Both the position numbers and the translations under genes were made by a program. This document shows positions 49,124-58,187 of a DNA stretch of 64,000 bases, piece after piece. The number at the start of each line of letters is the position of its first letter. Within the stretch, counting starts at the first letter, position 1. The notes below the pieces were generated by a model. That model was given only the letters and a program-made list of their open reading frames with translations. It had not been told where the DNA came from and ran no database searches. This DNA is from Paraburkholderia adhaesiva (lineage in GTDB: Bacteria; Pseudomonadota; Gammaproteobacteria; Burkholderiales; Burkholderiaceae), in NCBI RefSeq assembly GCF_021390575.1, contig NZ_JAJEJQ010000002.1, positions 310,001-374,000 on the forward strand, in the 5' to 3' direction.

Positions 49124-50689
49124 ATGACTAACTATTCACTCGCTATAGCGACGCCGGGCAACGCAGGCACATTCTGGCGCCGCACGCGGCTCGCGGCGGC
49201 TGTTGCGCTCGTCGCATGGCTTGCCGCGTGCTCGGTCGAACCGACGTATCACGTTCCCGACGCGGCAGTCCCGCGCGCATTCAAGGAGGCGCAACCCACG
49301 TCCACGAACCCGCACGACGTGGGCACCTGGGCGCCTGCCCAACCGGCCGACAACGCGAATCGCGGCCAATGGTGGGAGGTGTTCAACGACCCGACGCTGA
49401 ACGCACTCGAAAGCCAGGCAGAGGCTGCGAACCAGGACCTGAAGGCCGCCGCAGCGCGCGTGCAGCAAGCGCGTGCGGTAACGCAGGCGGCGCGCGCGGC
49501 GTGGTTCCCGTCGATCGACGCGGGCTTCGGGCCGACCTACGAGCGTGAATCGCCCGCTTCGCTGTTACTGCCGCAGAACGCCAACGTACCGACACAGACG
49601 ATCTGGCGTGCGCAGGGCACGGTGTCGTATGAGGCGGATCTGTTCGGCCGGGTGAGTTCGAACGTTAATGCTGCACGCGCGGATGCGCAGCAAAGCGAGG
49701 CATTGTTCTTCTCGGTGCAGTTGGCGTTGCAGGCAGACGTCGCGCAGAACTATTTCCAGTTGCGCCAGTTCGACTCGGACGTCGATCTGTATCGCCGCAC
49801 TGTGGTGCTGCGCGAGGACGCGCTCAAGCTCGTCGAGCGGCGTTTCAAGGAAGGCGAAACCAGCGAACTCGACGTGGCGCAGGCGCGCAACGAACTGGCG
49901 AGCGCGCGCGCCGATGCGGTGGGCGTCGCGCGCCAGCGCGCGGCTTCGGAGCACAGTCTCGCGATCCTGCTCGGCAAGGCGCCCGCGGACTTCACGTTCC
50001 CCGAGACGCCGCTCGCGCCCGTAATCGCGCGCGTGCCACCCGGCCTGCCGTCGACGCTACTGGAACGCCGCCCCGATATCGCGGCTGCGGAGCGCGCCAT
50101 GGCCGCCGCGAACGCGCGAGTTGGACTCGCGAAATCGGCGTTCTTTCCGAAGCTCGATATCACGGGCGCGTTTGGCTTCGAGTCGGCGACGCTCGGCGAT
50201 CTGTTCATGTGGTCTAGCCGCGCGTTCCTGCTCGGACCGTTCGCGGGCACGATGCTCACGGTGCCGCTCTTCGACGGCGGTCGCCGCCGCGCGAATCTGG
50301 CGCAGGCGCGCGGGAAGTACGATGAGGACGTCGCACAGTATCGCCAGCAAGTGCTCATCGCCTTCCGCGAAGTGGAAGACAACCTCTCCGACTTGCGGCT
50401 GCTCGACGATCAGATCCGCGAGCAGGGCAATGCCGTGACCGCGTCGCAGCGCTCGGCGCATCTTTCGCGCACGCAGTATGAGGAAGGCGAGGTGAGTTAT
50501 CTGAACGTGATCGATAGCGAACGTTCGGTGCTGGTCGCGCAATTGCAGGCGAGCCGGTTGCAGGGCTCGCAGGCGGTCGCGACGGTCAACCTGATCCGCG
50601 CGCTGGGCGGCGGCTGGGGTGACATAAAGGCCGATGATCCGAAGCGCGACCCCAGTGGTGCGGCGGTGGCGCCGCTGGCTTCGCGCTAA
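49124..50689 (+). CDS. oprC: Outer-membrane efflux channel lipoprotein (OprC/OpcM-like)
   Basis: 521 aa. The signal peptide ends in AWLAACS, a lipobox with lipidated Cys. The two TolC-like repeats are recognisable (NPTLNALESQAEAAN-type and ERRPDIAAAERAMAAANARV followed by FFPKLDITGAFG), ending with a LYDRRR-type periplasmic helix (YEEGEVSYLNVIDSERSVL). It is the exit duct of the pump. ATG 49124 has GGGAGAAA upstream; the longer open frame before it is shadow of the permease gene. It is the last gene of the operon. Confidence 0.92.
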   Translation: MTNYSLAIATPGNAGTFWRRTRLAAAVALVAWLAACSVEPTYHVPDAAVPRAFKEAQPTSTNPHDVGTWAPAQPADNANRGQWWEVFNDPTLNALESQAEAANQDLKAAAARVQQARAVTQAARAAWFPSIDAGFGPTYERESPASLLLPQNANVPTQTIWRAQGTVSYEADLFGRVSSNVNAARADAQQSEALFFSVQLALQADVAQNYFQLRQFDSDVDLYRRTVVLREDALKLVERRFKEGETSELDVAQARNELASARADAVGVARQRAASEHSLAILLGKAPADFTFPETPLAPVIARVPPGLPSTLLERRPDIAAAERAMAAANARVGLAKSAFFPKLDITGAFGFESATLGDLFMWSSRAFLLGPFAGTMLTVPLFDGGRRRANLAQARGKYDEDVAQYRQQVLIAFREVEDNLSDLRLLDDQIREQGNAVTASQRSAHLSRTQYEEGEVSYLNVIDSERSVLVAQLQASRLQGSQAVATVNLIRALGGGWGDIKADDPKRDPSGAAVAPLASR

Positions 50690-50863
50690 GGGCGTTGTAC
50701 GCGTTCGCGGTGCTACCCGGTTGCGCCACGGCGCGAGCCGGGTGGTGCTGACTCGGTTGAGCGTGCAGGCGACGTTGGTGCGCTGGCGTGCCGAAAGAGC
50801 CCGTGGCGCGCCTCGCAGATGTTCAGTGGGAATCGAAACAGGAAGAGAAGGGAAATGCGCTTT

Positions 50864-50910
50864 GCCGTCCGGCGTGGTCTCTCGCCGGACGGCTTCGCGT
50901 CTTTATTTTA
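50864..50910 (+). terminator. Rho-independent terminator of the efflux operon
   Basis: GCCGTCCGGCG (50864-50874) pairs with CGCCGGACGGC (50883-50893), an 11-bp stem with 8-nt loop, followed by TTCGCGTCTTTATTTTA. Confidence 0.85.
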
Positions 50911-50942
50911 GGTCCGGGTGGGCCCGGATCTTCTCTCCTCGC

Positions 50943-51536
50943 TCACGCAGCCGCGGCGATGCCATCCGGCGTAACCGGAAGGTCGCTTTTGGTCTGCATG
51001 GCGCCCCGCCGCGCCGCAGCCGCCTTTTTCGTCTTGCCGGCGCGCGAAGGCGGCTGGCAGGCGCCACACACGACGTTGTGCTGCAGGTCGTGTCGGTGCG
51101 CGACGAATTTGCCGCCGCAGCGGCAGCAAGGCGTCAGCTGCAGAATATCTGCATCAAAAAATCGAACCAGGGTCCACGCACGCGTGAGATCGAGCACGGG
51201 CTCGGTCCCGCCGTGGCGGCAGTGTTCCAGATACAGCCGGAACCCCTTGGTCAGCGCGTCGAGATGCGAGCAACGCGCTTCGTTCTTCAGGAAAAGGTAC
51301 GTGTTGTAGAACAACGAGGCGTGGATGTTGGCAAGCCACGTCATGTACCAGTCTGCCGAGAAAGGCAGCATTCCCTTGGGCGGCGACACGCCGCGGATCT
51401 CGCGATAAAGGCGAATCATGCGGTCGCGCGACAGAGTCAGCTCGCTTTCGAGCACCTGCATGCGCGCGCCCAGCTCGATCAGCGCAATCGCGCGAAAAAC
51501 TTCCTGAGCGTCTTCCGTGAGGCTGCGCCGCGTCAT
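50943..51536 (-). CDS. flhC: Flagellar master regulator FlhC
   Basis: 197 aa. Strong FlhC identity: ELGARMQVLESELTLSRDRM, RLYREIRGVSPPKGMLPFSA, DWYMTWLANIHASLFYN and the zinc-binding cysteines in CCRCGGKFVAH...HNVVCGAC. FlhD4C2 activates class II flagellar promoters. The extra Lys/Ala-rich tail after the zinc domain (GKTKKAAAARRGAMQ) is common in Burkholderia. It lies 12 nt after flhD on the minus strand. Confidence 0.95.
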   Translation of the reverse strand: MTRRSLTEDAQEVFRAIALIELGARMQVLESELTLSRDRMIRLYREIRGVSPPKGMLPFSADWYMTWLANIHASLFYNTYLFLKNEARCSHLDALTKGFRLYLEHCRHGGTEPVLDLTRAWTLVRFFDADILQLTPCCRCGGKFVAHRHDLQHNVVCGACQPPSRAGKTKKAAAARRGAMQTKSDLPVTPDGIAAAA

Positions 51537-51548
51537 GGAGGTGGTTCC

Positions 51549-51869
51549 TCAGGCGAATTGCGCGGCGGACTGTCCTGCTAGCAGGATAGCCGTGTGCGTG
51601 GTCGCCACGTCGGCATGCTTTGCGGTCTGCGTAAGCGCGGACAACATCCCATGGTCGTCGAAGCGGAAAAGACAAAGAATCTGGTCGGAAGCGGCCAGCC
51701 TGACGATCTGCGCGAGCGACAGACCGGCGAGCAGATCGGCCAGTTCCGACGACAGACCCAGCCGGAACATGCCGACTGGCTTGTCCTCGCGCAGCATGCG
51801 CTGCGCGAGCATCAGGTACGACAAATTAATTTCGCGGATAGAATCCAGCGTCTCGCTGCTACGGTCCAT
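51549..51869 (-). CDS. flhD: Flagellar master regulator FlhD
   Basis: 106 aa. SIREINLSYLMLAQRMLRED, MFRLGLSSELADLLAGLSLA and QIVRLAASDQILCLFRFDDH are typical FlhD segments. It forms the hetero-hexamer with FlhC, whose gene is next. ATG 51869 has AGAGA upstream. Its 509-nt upstream region is AT-rich and holds a conspicuous dyad, suggesting complex control of motility. Confidence 0.95.
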   Translation of the reverse strand: MDRSSETLDSIREINLSYLMLAQRMLREDKPVGMFRLGLSSELADLLAGLSLAQIVRLAASDQILCLFRFDDHGMLSALTQTAKHADVATTHTAILLAGQSAAQFA

Positions 51870-52378
51870 TTCTCTCTTTTCCGAAGCCCCGAATTATTAG
51901 CCCCCAGCGTTTTTTGTCGCCGTTGTCGGTCTGGTCTTGTTGTGCCGGCCGTCGCTCTTGTGTTTCCTGGCGTGGCCTTGCAATTGAAACAAGGTGTTAC
52001 AACTCGTAACACCTTGGATCAAATTGTATGAGGGCCTATCTCGGAAATCAATCCCCGCTGTCAAGATTTTATTGTTCGCCGGCAAACATTTTCGGTAAAT
52101 TTTTCTTCTATTTCATGTCGGTTGTATGACAACCGCCCGGGAGCCGGTGCCTGGCGTGCGTTTGGCGGGACAGCCAATAGAATTAAGGCTCTGAGAAATT
52201 TCGGTTGCATACACAACAAGTTATCCGCGCACTGTTGGCCGGATGAGACATATTCACAGTTGGAAAGATTTTCCCGAGTCGGTAAGAAATGCAAGAAGCG
52301 GAATCGACCGGTGAAAACGCGAAATGTAACAAACGATCGAACCCCTTTGATACAAATTCAACGAAATGCCGAGCGGAC
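51870..52378. other. Long flhDC regulatory region
   Basis: 509 nt without a convincing gene, clearly more AT-rich than the surroundings. Apart from the dyad and AT-rich stretches such as 52071-52110, no defined element was identified. It is shared with the end of the convergent oxygenase gene only on its far side. Confidence 0.5.
51990..52016. promoter_or_regulatory. 11-bp dyad in the flhDC upstream region
   Basis: CAAGGTGTTAC (51990-52000) and GTAACACCTTG (52006-52016) are perfect inverted repeats with a 5-nt spacer, about 120 nt upstream of flhD. Likely an operator. Confidence 0.5.
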
Positions 52379-53131
52379 TTAACCGGCGTCATGTAATAAA
52401 ACGCCGAGCGTATAACGCTTTCCGTCGCGAATACGGCTCACGCCGTGACGCAGTGTCGCGCGAGCCGCGCCGCGTGCGCCTTGCAGCGGGCGGTGCCGGA
52501 CCGCGAACAGTACGGCGTCGCCTTTGCCGAGCGGTACGACTTCGACTCGAGATTGCCGGCGCGCGCGCTGCTCGGTCAGGACAAACTCCCCGCCACGGAA
52601 GTCGGCGCCGGGCGCGCTGAGCAGGATGGTCGCCTGGACCGGAAATACGTGCTCACCGTAGAGATCCTGATGTAGGCAGTTGTAATCGTTGTAGCCGTAG
52701 CGCAGCAGGAGCGGTGTAGGGCGCGTCTGGCCGGCTTCGTGGCAGCGCGCGATAAATGCGTCGTGGGTGGGTGGGAAATCAACGCCGGTGCCGAGCCAGT
52801 TGGCCCAGCGGTTCGCTAGCGCCACGAGTCGGGCGTACAGCAGCCGGCGCATTTCTGCGACAGTCTCCGGAAGCGGATACGCAAAGTAACGATATTCGCC
52901 GCTGCCGAACCCGTGGTGCGCCATCACGACCCGGCTGCGAAACGGCGTGTCGCGCTCGTAGAGCGACGCGAGCGCGTCGCATTCGGCGTCGTCGAGCAGG
53001 CCAGGGATCAACGCGTAGCCGCGCTGATCGAGATCGTTTTCGATGGCGGACCACAGTTGGGCGTCGAGGCGGGCCGCGATCCCATGGGAGGTCGCGGCGC
53101 GCGTACCCGGTCGAAGGGCGGTGAGGGGCAT
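52379..53131 (-). CDS. 2OG-Fe(II) oxygenase
   Basis: 250 aa. The iron-binding facial triad is recognisable in NCLHQDLYGEHVFP (H-x-D) and the distal TLRHGVSRIRDGKRYTLGVL (H, with R for 2-oxoglutarate). LRYGYNDYNCLHQDL and FRGGEFVLTEQR match the bacterial 2OG oxygenase group PF09859. Substrate unknown; some members are found near nucleic-acid repair genes, but nothing here supports a particular substrate. ATG 53131. Confidence 0.82.
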   Translation of the reverse strand: MPLTALRPGTRAATSHGIAARLDAQLWSAIENDLDQRGYALIPGLLDDAECDALASLYERDTPFRSRVVMAHHGFGSGEYRYFAYPLPETVAEMRRLLYARLVALANRWANWLGTGVDFPPTHDAFIARCHEAGQTRPTPLLLRYGYNDYNCLHQDLYGEHVFPVQATILLSAPGADFRGGEFVLTEQRARRQSRVEVVPLGKGDAVLFAVRHRPLQGARGAARATLRHGVSRIRDGKRYTLGVLLHDAG

Positions 53132-53505
53132 GGTGGCTCCATGGCGGTGTCAGATGGCGACAGTGTTGCGCCGGCCCGGCGCGTTCGCACTCCGGGGCTT
53201 GCGCTCCAATTCGCAGACCGCGTAGACCGGCTCGCTGCGACGTCCTCACCCGGAGCCTACGCGCGCCAGCCCGCGACAGGCGTGGCAGCCGGGTCCACGC
53301 CGCCGATTTTCCGGACACTCGCAAGCACGGCGATGACCTCGCGGGTAAGATGCAAGAGACGCAGCGTGCACTGCGCAGCCCGGCGGACTTTCGGGCATGC
53401 AGCATGCGCACGCCGGCGTCGGGAGCCGGGGCAAGCTTTATCGGTGAACGTGCGATCGCCTAGAATGAAAGCGTCACAATGTGGCGTCGCGGCGTGGAGA
53501 TTGCC
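53132..53505. other. Intergenic region without recognised gene
   Basis: 374 nt of GC-rich sequence with only Arg/Pro/Ala-rich shadow frames. Promoters for the oxygenase gene (minus) and the small membrane protein (plus) presumably lie here, but none is convincing. Confidence 0.4.
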
Positions 53506-53667
53506 ATGAGGGAAACCGTAGTTGCTTATCTTCTGGGCCCGGCCGTGATGCTGGCGGTGTGCGCCGTCATGTGGGCGGTGTCGCGCCGCAGCCGGGGCGT
53601 GCTCGAAGCGCGCCTCACCCGCTGGTTCGACGCCCATCGCGGCCACGGTATGCGCCACCGGCACTGA
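53506..53667 (+). CDS. Small single-pass membrane protein
   Basis: 53 aa. ATG 53506 has GTGGAG upstream with good spacing, better than ATG 53479. One N-terminal transmembrane helix (VVAYLLGPAVMLAVCAVMWA) is followed by an Arg/His-rich cytoplasmic tail. Small proteins of this type are common in Burkholderia; function unknown. Confidence 0.55.
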   Translation: MRETVVAYLLGPAVMLAVCAVMWAVSRRSRGVLEARLTRWFDAHRGHGMRHRH

Positions 53668-53944
53668 GCGTGGCCGTCAACACGCTTCCAGGCGGAGCCT
53701 GCGCGGGACGTAGCGCGGGTGCACAGAGCCCGCCGCAGTCGTTGTGTGGCGATCCAGTCGCCGGGAAGCGGCCAGTCTGCTTTAAATTCTCCGTTCTATA
53801 TCAAGCACTCCGAATCAATGTTGTTGGTGACGGACAAGACGTCCACCGCGCAGGCGTTGCCGTACCACGATGGATGGCGTGTGTCGTCGCGGGAACTGTG
53901 CGCGGGTCGCACGGTCAGTTCCATATTGCACACCGGAGCCCTTC

Positions 53945-54376
53945 ATGATGAGACTCGCCGATTCCTTCATCATCTTCATCGCACGCCTCGCTCTTGCGGT
54001 CCTGTTCCTGTGGGGCGGCGCAATGAAGCTGCTGGGTTACGCGGGCTTCATCAGCTATCTTCAGAGCAAGGGTGTTCCCTATGTGCACATCGCAGCGCCT
54101 ATCGCCGTGGCGGTGGAACTGCTTGGCGGCATAGCGCTCGTGATCGGAGCGCGCACGCGGATAGTGGGTTTCCTGCTGGCCGCGTATGTCATCGTTACGG
54201 CGATTTTCGGCCACGATTTCTGGAACATCGCCGACGTCGCGCTCCAGCACGACGCGGTCGTTCACTTCTGGAAGAACGTTGCGATCGCAGGTGGCTTGCT
54301 GCTACTGGCCGTGACGGGCGCTGGGCGCGCTTCTATCGACGGAATGCGCGCACCGCGCGGCGGGCTGCGCGGCTGA
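53945..54376 (+). CDS. DoxX-family membrane protein
   Basis: 143 aa with four transmembrane segments. IARLALAVLFLWGGAMKLLG, GVPYVHIAAPIAVAVELLGG and GLLLLAVTGAGRAS match the DoxX family of small quinone-associated membrane proteins. ATG 53945 has CGGAG upstream; ATG 53948 is alternative. Physiological role in this host is unknown; some relatives act in thiosulfate or redox stress metabolism. Confidence 0.85.
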   Translation: MMRLADSFIIFIARLALAVLFLWGGAMKLLGYAGFISYLQSKGVPYVHIAAPIAVAVELLGGIALVIGARTRIVGFLLAAYVIVTAIFGHDFWNIADVALQHDAVVHFWKNVAIAGGLLLLAVTGAGRASIDGMRAPRGGLRG

Positions 54377-54409
54377 GACAGCACCGGCGACGTAGCGAGG
54401 GAGCGTGCC

Positions 54410-54679
54410 TTGATACAGGACTTCGATTTCGTCGTGGGCGGCAAGGCCGAGCGTTTCAGCGCGAGCCTCGCAGAGGACGGTTCGCGCCGCGTGCTGATTA
54501 GCTACGCGGATACGGCGACGACACTGGTGATACTCGATGCGTCGGGTGTCCTTGGCGCGTTGATGGCCGGCCTGGAAGAGCCCGACCGGCTGATTGCCCA
54601 TGCGATTCACAAGGCGCAGAGCGAGGGTCTCATCGAACGCGCGGTTACCACTGGGACGATTCAGGAAGCGTCGCTGTAG
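54410..54679 (+). CDS. Small conserved-looking protein, unknown
   Basis: 89 aa with TTG start at 54410 preceded by GAGGGAG. DFVVGGKAERFSASLAEDGS and LIAHAIHKAQSEGLIERAVT suggest a small alpha/beta protein. It follows the DoxX gene after 33 nt and may be co-transcribed. No family recognised. Confidence 0.5.
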   Translation: MIQDFDFVVGGKAERFSASLAEDGSRRVLISYADTATTLVILDASGVLGALMAGLEEPDRLIAHAIHKAQSEGLIERAVTTGTIQEASL

Positions 54680-54728
54680 CTGGCTTACGCTTCGAGGTAA
54701 CGTTTCCTGGCGTGTGCACGGCGTTCGT

Positions 54729-56195
54729 TCAGCGCGTGCCGTCGAGTTGTGGCGCCGTAGCCGTGCGCCTCGGGGCGTGCGCCGTGTCCGGGCGTACGTA
54801 CCACGCAAGCACAACTGCCACGAGTAACAGCGCCGTCGAGATGACGGTATCCGCATGAAGGCCCGCAACCACGTGTGAGGCGGTGCCCGTGGCCGTGAGC
54901 GCTCCGAATGCCGCGACACCCACAGCGCCGCCCGTCTGCCGCGCGGTGTTGAGCAATGCTGACGCTGTGCCCGCGCGCGCCGGTTCAACCGAGGCGAGCA
55001 CGGTCGTCGTCATGGCGGGGACGGCGAGGCCCATTCCCAGTGGTATCAGCAGGAACGGCACCAGCAAGGCGGCGAGCGGTGTCGCCGCATCGACGAAACT
55101 CAAGAGCGCGTATCCCGTCGCGGCGACCAGTGCGCCGACGATCATCGGCGCGCGTGTACCGTAACGTGCCACCGCATGACCGCTCGCAAGATTGGAGAGC
55201 AAGAACCCGCCGGTCAGCGGTACGAATGCGAGCCCTGCCTGCAACGGCGACTCGCCGCGTGCGTGCTGCAGATAGAGCGCGAGTACGAAAATCGTCCCGT
55301 AGTACGCGAGATTCACGCAAACCCCGAACAGCACCGCCGCACTGAATGTCCGGTTGCGCAACATGGCGAGCGGCAGCATGGGATCGGCGACGCGGGATTC
55401 GAGCAGGATGAACGCGCAGCCCGCGATGAACGCCACGACGAATCCGCCGGCCACGGCCGGGTGCGTGAAGCCGAGCGGGCGCCATTCGATCACGGCGCCG
55501 GTCAATGCCGTGAGCGCGACGATGGCGAGTAACTGGCCGCGCACGTCGAGGCTACGCGCGGCGCGCGGTTGAGTTTCGCCTGTTCTCGTATTGGCGGCCG
55601 GGTGCGGCGCGGGTATCCATGCGAGCGTCGCGGCGAGTCCTGCGGCGCACAGCGGAAGGTTGACGAGAAAGATGCTGCGCCAGCCGAACGCGGCGATCAG
55701 CAGACCGCCCGCGACAGGGCCCATGGCGATCGAGATCGCGCCCGCCGCGGTCCACAAGGCCACGGCACGCGCGCGCAGCGCGCCGTCGTGACGGCACGCT
55801 TCGTTAAGCAGCGCTAGCGAATTGGGCAGCATCATCGCTGCGCCTGCGCCCTGCACCGCGCGTGCGGCGATCAGCGCTACGGGCGCGTTTGCGAGACCGC
55901 AGGCGAGCGAAGCGAGCGCGAAGACGACGAGTCCCATCGCGTACATCCTGCGCGCGCCATAGCGTTCGCCCAGCACGCCGCCGAGGAGCATTAGCACGGC
56001 GAAGGCGAGCGTATAGGCATCGACGATCCATTGCAGGCGGTCGACGCTCGCGTTCAGCTCGGTGGCGATCCGCGCTAGTGCGATGTTGACGATCGTCACG
56101 TCGAGTTGCGTGACAACGAAGCCCACGCTAACGGTCGCGACGATGCGGGCGAGCGCGGGCGTGAACGGGGCAGGGGTAGGGTGTGCGGGTTTCAT
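54729..56195 (-). CDS. MFS drug transporter, DHA2 type (14 TM)
   Basis: 488 aa from ATG 56195. GFVVTQLDVTIVNIALARIA, the motif-A-like GGVLGERYGARRMYAMG and the motif-C-like GPVAGGLLIAAFGWRSIFLV characterise the EmrB/QacA (DHA2) family; about 14 hydrophobic segments can be counted. It exports toxic compounds by proton antiport. No fusion-protein partner is adjacent, so it may work alone like QacA. The frame upstream of 56195 is shadow. Confidence 0.88.
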   Translation of the reverse strand: MKPAHPTPAPFTPALARIVATVSVGFVVTQLDVTIVNIALARIATELNASVDRLQWIVDAYTLAFAVLMLLGGVLGERYGARRMYAMGLVVFALASLACGLANAPVALIAARAVQGAGAAMMLPNSLALLNEACRHDGALRARAVALWTAAGAISIAMGPVAGGLLIAAFGWRSIFLVNLPLCAAGLAATLAWIPAPHPAANTRTGETQPRAARSLDVRGQLLAIVALTALTGAVIEWRPLGFTHPAVAGGFVVAFIAGCAFILLESRVADPMLPLAMLRNRTFSAAVLFGVCVNLAYYGTIFVLALYLQHARGESPLQAGLAFVPLTGGFLLSNLASGHAVARYGTRAPMIVGALVAATGYALLSFVDAATPLAALLVPFLLIPLGMGLAVPAMTTTVLASVEPARAGTASALLNTARQTGGAVGVAAFGALTATGTASHVVAGLHADTVISTALLLVAVVLAWYVRPDTAHAPRRTATAPQLDGTR

Positions 56196-56537
56196 GCGCC
56201 CATTCTGGGGCGCGGATTGGCTTCGACGTTTCAGGGTGACGTGAAGTGTCGTCTGCGTGCGCGCGAGGTGACCCGCGCGAAGATGACGAGGTCGCGAGCA
56301 GTGCGTGCGCTGCGGGGGGCGTCGGATCGAGCGTTCTGAACGCGCCGCACGTGGGCAGGTGTTAACGCTGTTTAACCGCATCCCGACATATGCGCCACGC
56401 ATCGTCGTAGGTTTTATAGGGTGCCGCTGTCGGATTGCGAGTGTTTGCTCGGCAATTAAGACTTTTCTGATTTGCGATTTTTGCACTTCTCCACAAAATT
56501 GCGCCGATTTCCCCACCAGATCGAAGCGAGGGTTCTA
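56196..56537. other. Intergenic region, divergent promoters
   Basis: 342 nt, more AT-rich toward the response regulator gene (56440-56520). It should contain promoters for the divergent MFS and regulator genes; no exact match to a sigma70 pair stands out. Confidence 0.4.
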
Positions 56538-57257
56538 ATGCGTATTGCGATCCTGCAACGTGACACGGCGCAACGCGGAAATATCGAACGCGTGCTGGCT
56601 CAGGGAGGCCACACGTGTATGCCGTTTAGCGACGAGGTTGTACTAACCAAAGCGCTTGCTGCGTCAACGGTCGACATGCTGGTGCTCGACTGGCACGGCG
56701 CGCGCTTGTCGGGTGTCGACGTGCTCCGAAACTTGCGCGCGCTGAGCGGCGACCATATACCGGTCCTGTTCGCATCCGAGGACACGTCGGATGACAGCGT
56801 CGTTCACGCGTTTGCCGTGGGCGCCGACGACTACGTAAGCCTCCCGGTTTGTCCTACCGTGTTCCGCGCGCGTGTCAATGCATTGCTCCGGCGCGCGTTT
56901 CCCGATCGTTACGATAACGTGACGATCGACGTCGGTCCTTACCACTTCAACATGCGTCGCCAGTCCGTGACGTTGAACGGAAAGCCGGTCGTCCTTTCGG
57001 GCACGCAATATCGGCTTGCGTCGCTCTTCTTTGCGAACATCGGGCGGGTATTGTCGCGCGACCACATCTACGCGATGGTCTGGGGGCGCGAACTGCACAC
57101 GCTTACGCGAACCATCGACAGTCATGTGTCCCGGTTGCGGGTGCTGCTGGAACTCGATGACTGCAATGGTTTTCGTCTGCAGCCCGTCTACAAGAGCGGC
57201 TATCGGCTGCTGCGCTTGCACGACAGTGAGGAGGCTTTCGATCGCGAAGCGGCCTGA
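56538..57257 (+). CDS. Atypical OmpR-family response regulator (orphan)
   Basis: 239 aa. The receiver keeps the phosphorylation-site strand VDMLVLDWHGARLSGVDVL (D51), but the N-terminal acidic pair is reduced to a single Asp (ILQRDTAQ) and the conserved Lys after beta-5 is Leu (ADDYVSLPV). The C-terminal winged helix is intact (VVLSGTQYRLASLFFANIGR; VSRLRVLLELDD; KSGYRLLRL). No histidine kinase gene is adjacent. It may act without phosphorylation. ATG 56538 follows a Gly/Arg-coded segment with AGCGAGGG. Confidence 0.85.
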   Translation: MRIAILQRDTAQRGNIERVLAQGGHTCMPFSDEVVLTKALAASTVDMLVLDWHGARLSGVDVLRNLRALSGDHIPVLFASEDTSDDSVVHAFAVGADDYVSLPVCPTVFRARVNALLRRAFPDRYDNVTIDVGPYHFNMRRQSVTLNGKPVVLSGTQYRLASLFFANIGRVLSRDHIYAMVWGRELHTLTRTIDSHVSRLRVLLELDDCNGFRLQPVYKSGYRLLRLHDSEEAFDREAA

Positions 57258-57282
57258 CGCTTACCGCCCCTCGATCAGGGGC

Positions 57283-57323
57283 AAAAAAAACGGCGGCACG
57301 CATTTGCGTGCCGCCGTTTTTTT
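57283..57323. terminator. Bidirectional rho-independent terminator
   Basis: CGGCGGCACGC and its complement (57291-57301 and 57306-57316) form an 11-bp stem with a 4-nt loop, preceded by A8 and followed by T7, between convergent genes. Confidence 0.9.
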
Positions 57324-57366
57324 GTGCCTCTCTAGTTGCGCCTTTTGCCCTGAACGCACGCTCGCG

Positions 57367-57654
57367 TCAGCGCGCGAGACCGAGCCCCTCGAGAACGGCG
57401 CAACCGGCCGACGTGAGGCGGATCTTCCCGGCACTGCCGGTATTGTTCGGTACCTGCTCAACGAGACCCGCTTCCTGAAGCATCGGGATTTCGGGCTTGG
57501 CCTGCGCGTCGATCGGCGCGTGCAACAGCAGCAACAGCGTGGCGAGTTCGTGATGGCTTAGCAGTCGTCGCAAGATGGTTCGTTTCGGTGCCTTCGCCGC
57601 CGTCGTACGCTTCGGATTCAATGCTTCCTGGATCATCGGATCAGGTGTCGTCAC
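57367..57654 (-). CDS. Small protein, wHTH-like, unknown
   Basis: 95 aa with GTG start at 57654 (AGGAGGGGG ribosome site). LSHHELATLLLLLHAPIDAQ, PMLQEAGLVEQVPNNTGSAG and RLTSAGCAVLEGLGL resemble a small winged-helix protein of a type seen in Burkholderia. It could bind DNA. No partner gene is obvious. Confidence 0.55.
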   Translation of the reverse strand: MTTPDPMIQEALNPKRTTAAKAPKRTILRRLLSHHELATLLLLLHAPIDAQAKPEIPMLQEAGLVEQVPNNTGSAGKIRLTSAGCAVLEGLGLAR

Positions 57655-57717
57655 GGATACCCCCTCCTACGTATCTTTTCGATCCCCCGATCATGCGGAC
57701 GAAGACTTAAGCGATTC

Positions 57718-58062
57718 TTAAAACGGGTCCTGAAAATGTGTCGTCTTGCTACACGCTGTTACGTTGCGTAAAAGTGCGTGCGCGGCGTCTCGCTTCCGCA
57801 TGGTCGATCCGGGGAGCGGGATATGCACCTTGATGACATTCGAATCCCCGAAATAGCGCATTTCGCCCTGTGGCGGCGGTGTCGTATCGAAGCTTGCACT
57901 ATGCCTGCGTACCTTGACGGTCAGGCACTCGACCACGTCGCGGACCGACCGGTTGGTCGTGGTATCGATTACGGATCGACCCGAAACAGGGCTGCTCTGG
58001 AACCACGCTACGGGTGTGCGCGCCAGCACGCCGCTGGCGATTTCCACAGGTTGTGCGGGCAC
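57718..58062 (-). CDS. Possible small hypothetical protein
   Basis: 114 aa with a GTG start at 58062. Codon use and composition look protein-like (LARTPVAWFQSSPVSGRSVI; GEMRYFGDSNVIKVHIPLPG), but there is no recognised family and only a weak AAGG about 10 nt upstream. The antisense frame of similar length is less convincing. Otherwise this 530-nt stretch between 57655 and 58187 would be empty. Confidence 0.35.
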   Translation of the reverse strand: MPAQPVEIASGVLARTPVAWFQSSPVSGRSVIDTTTNRSVRDVVECLTVKVRRHSASFDTTPPPQGEMRYFGDSNVIKVHIPLPGSTMRKRDAAHALLRNVTACSKTTHFQDPF

Positions 58063-58187
58063 GAGTGTTGCGCCTTCGCGACTATGAGACGTGCACCGCT
58101 AAGCGGCCAGACAAACTCCTGCAGAGAGAGATAGACTATCTGACAGATGCCACTCCGTAATCTGGCGAAAAGTCAGGGAGGATACGC

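Noticed and set aside
57778..58134. 118-codon plus-strand frame antisense to the possible gene at 57718-58062
   Set aside because: Cys/Arg/His-rich and less protein-like than the opposite strand.
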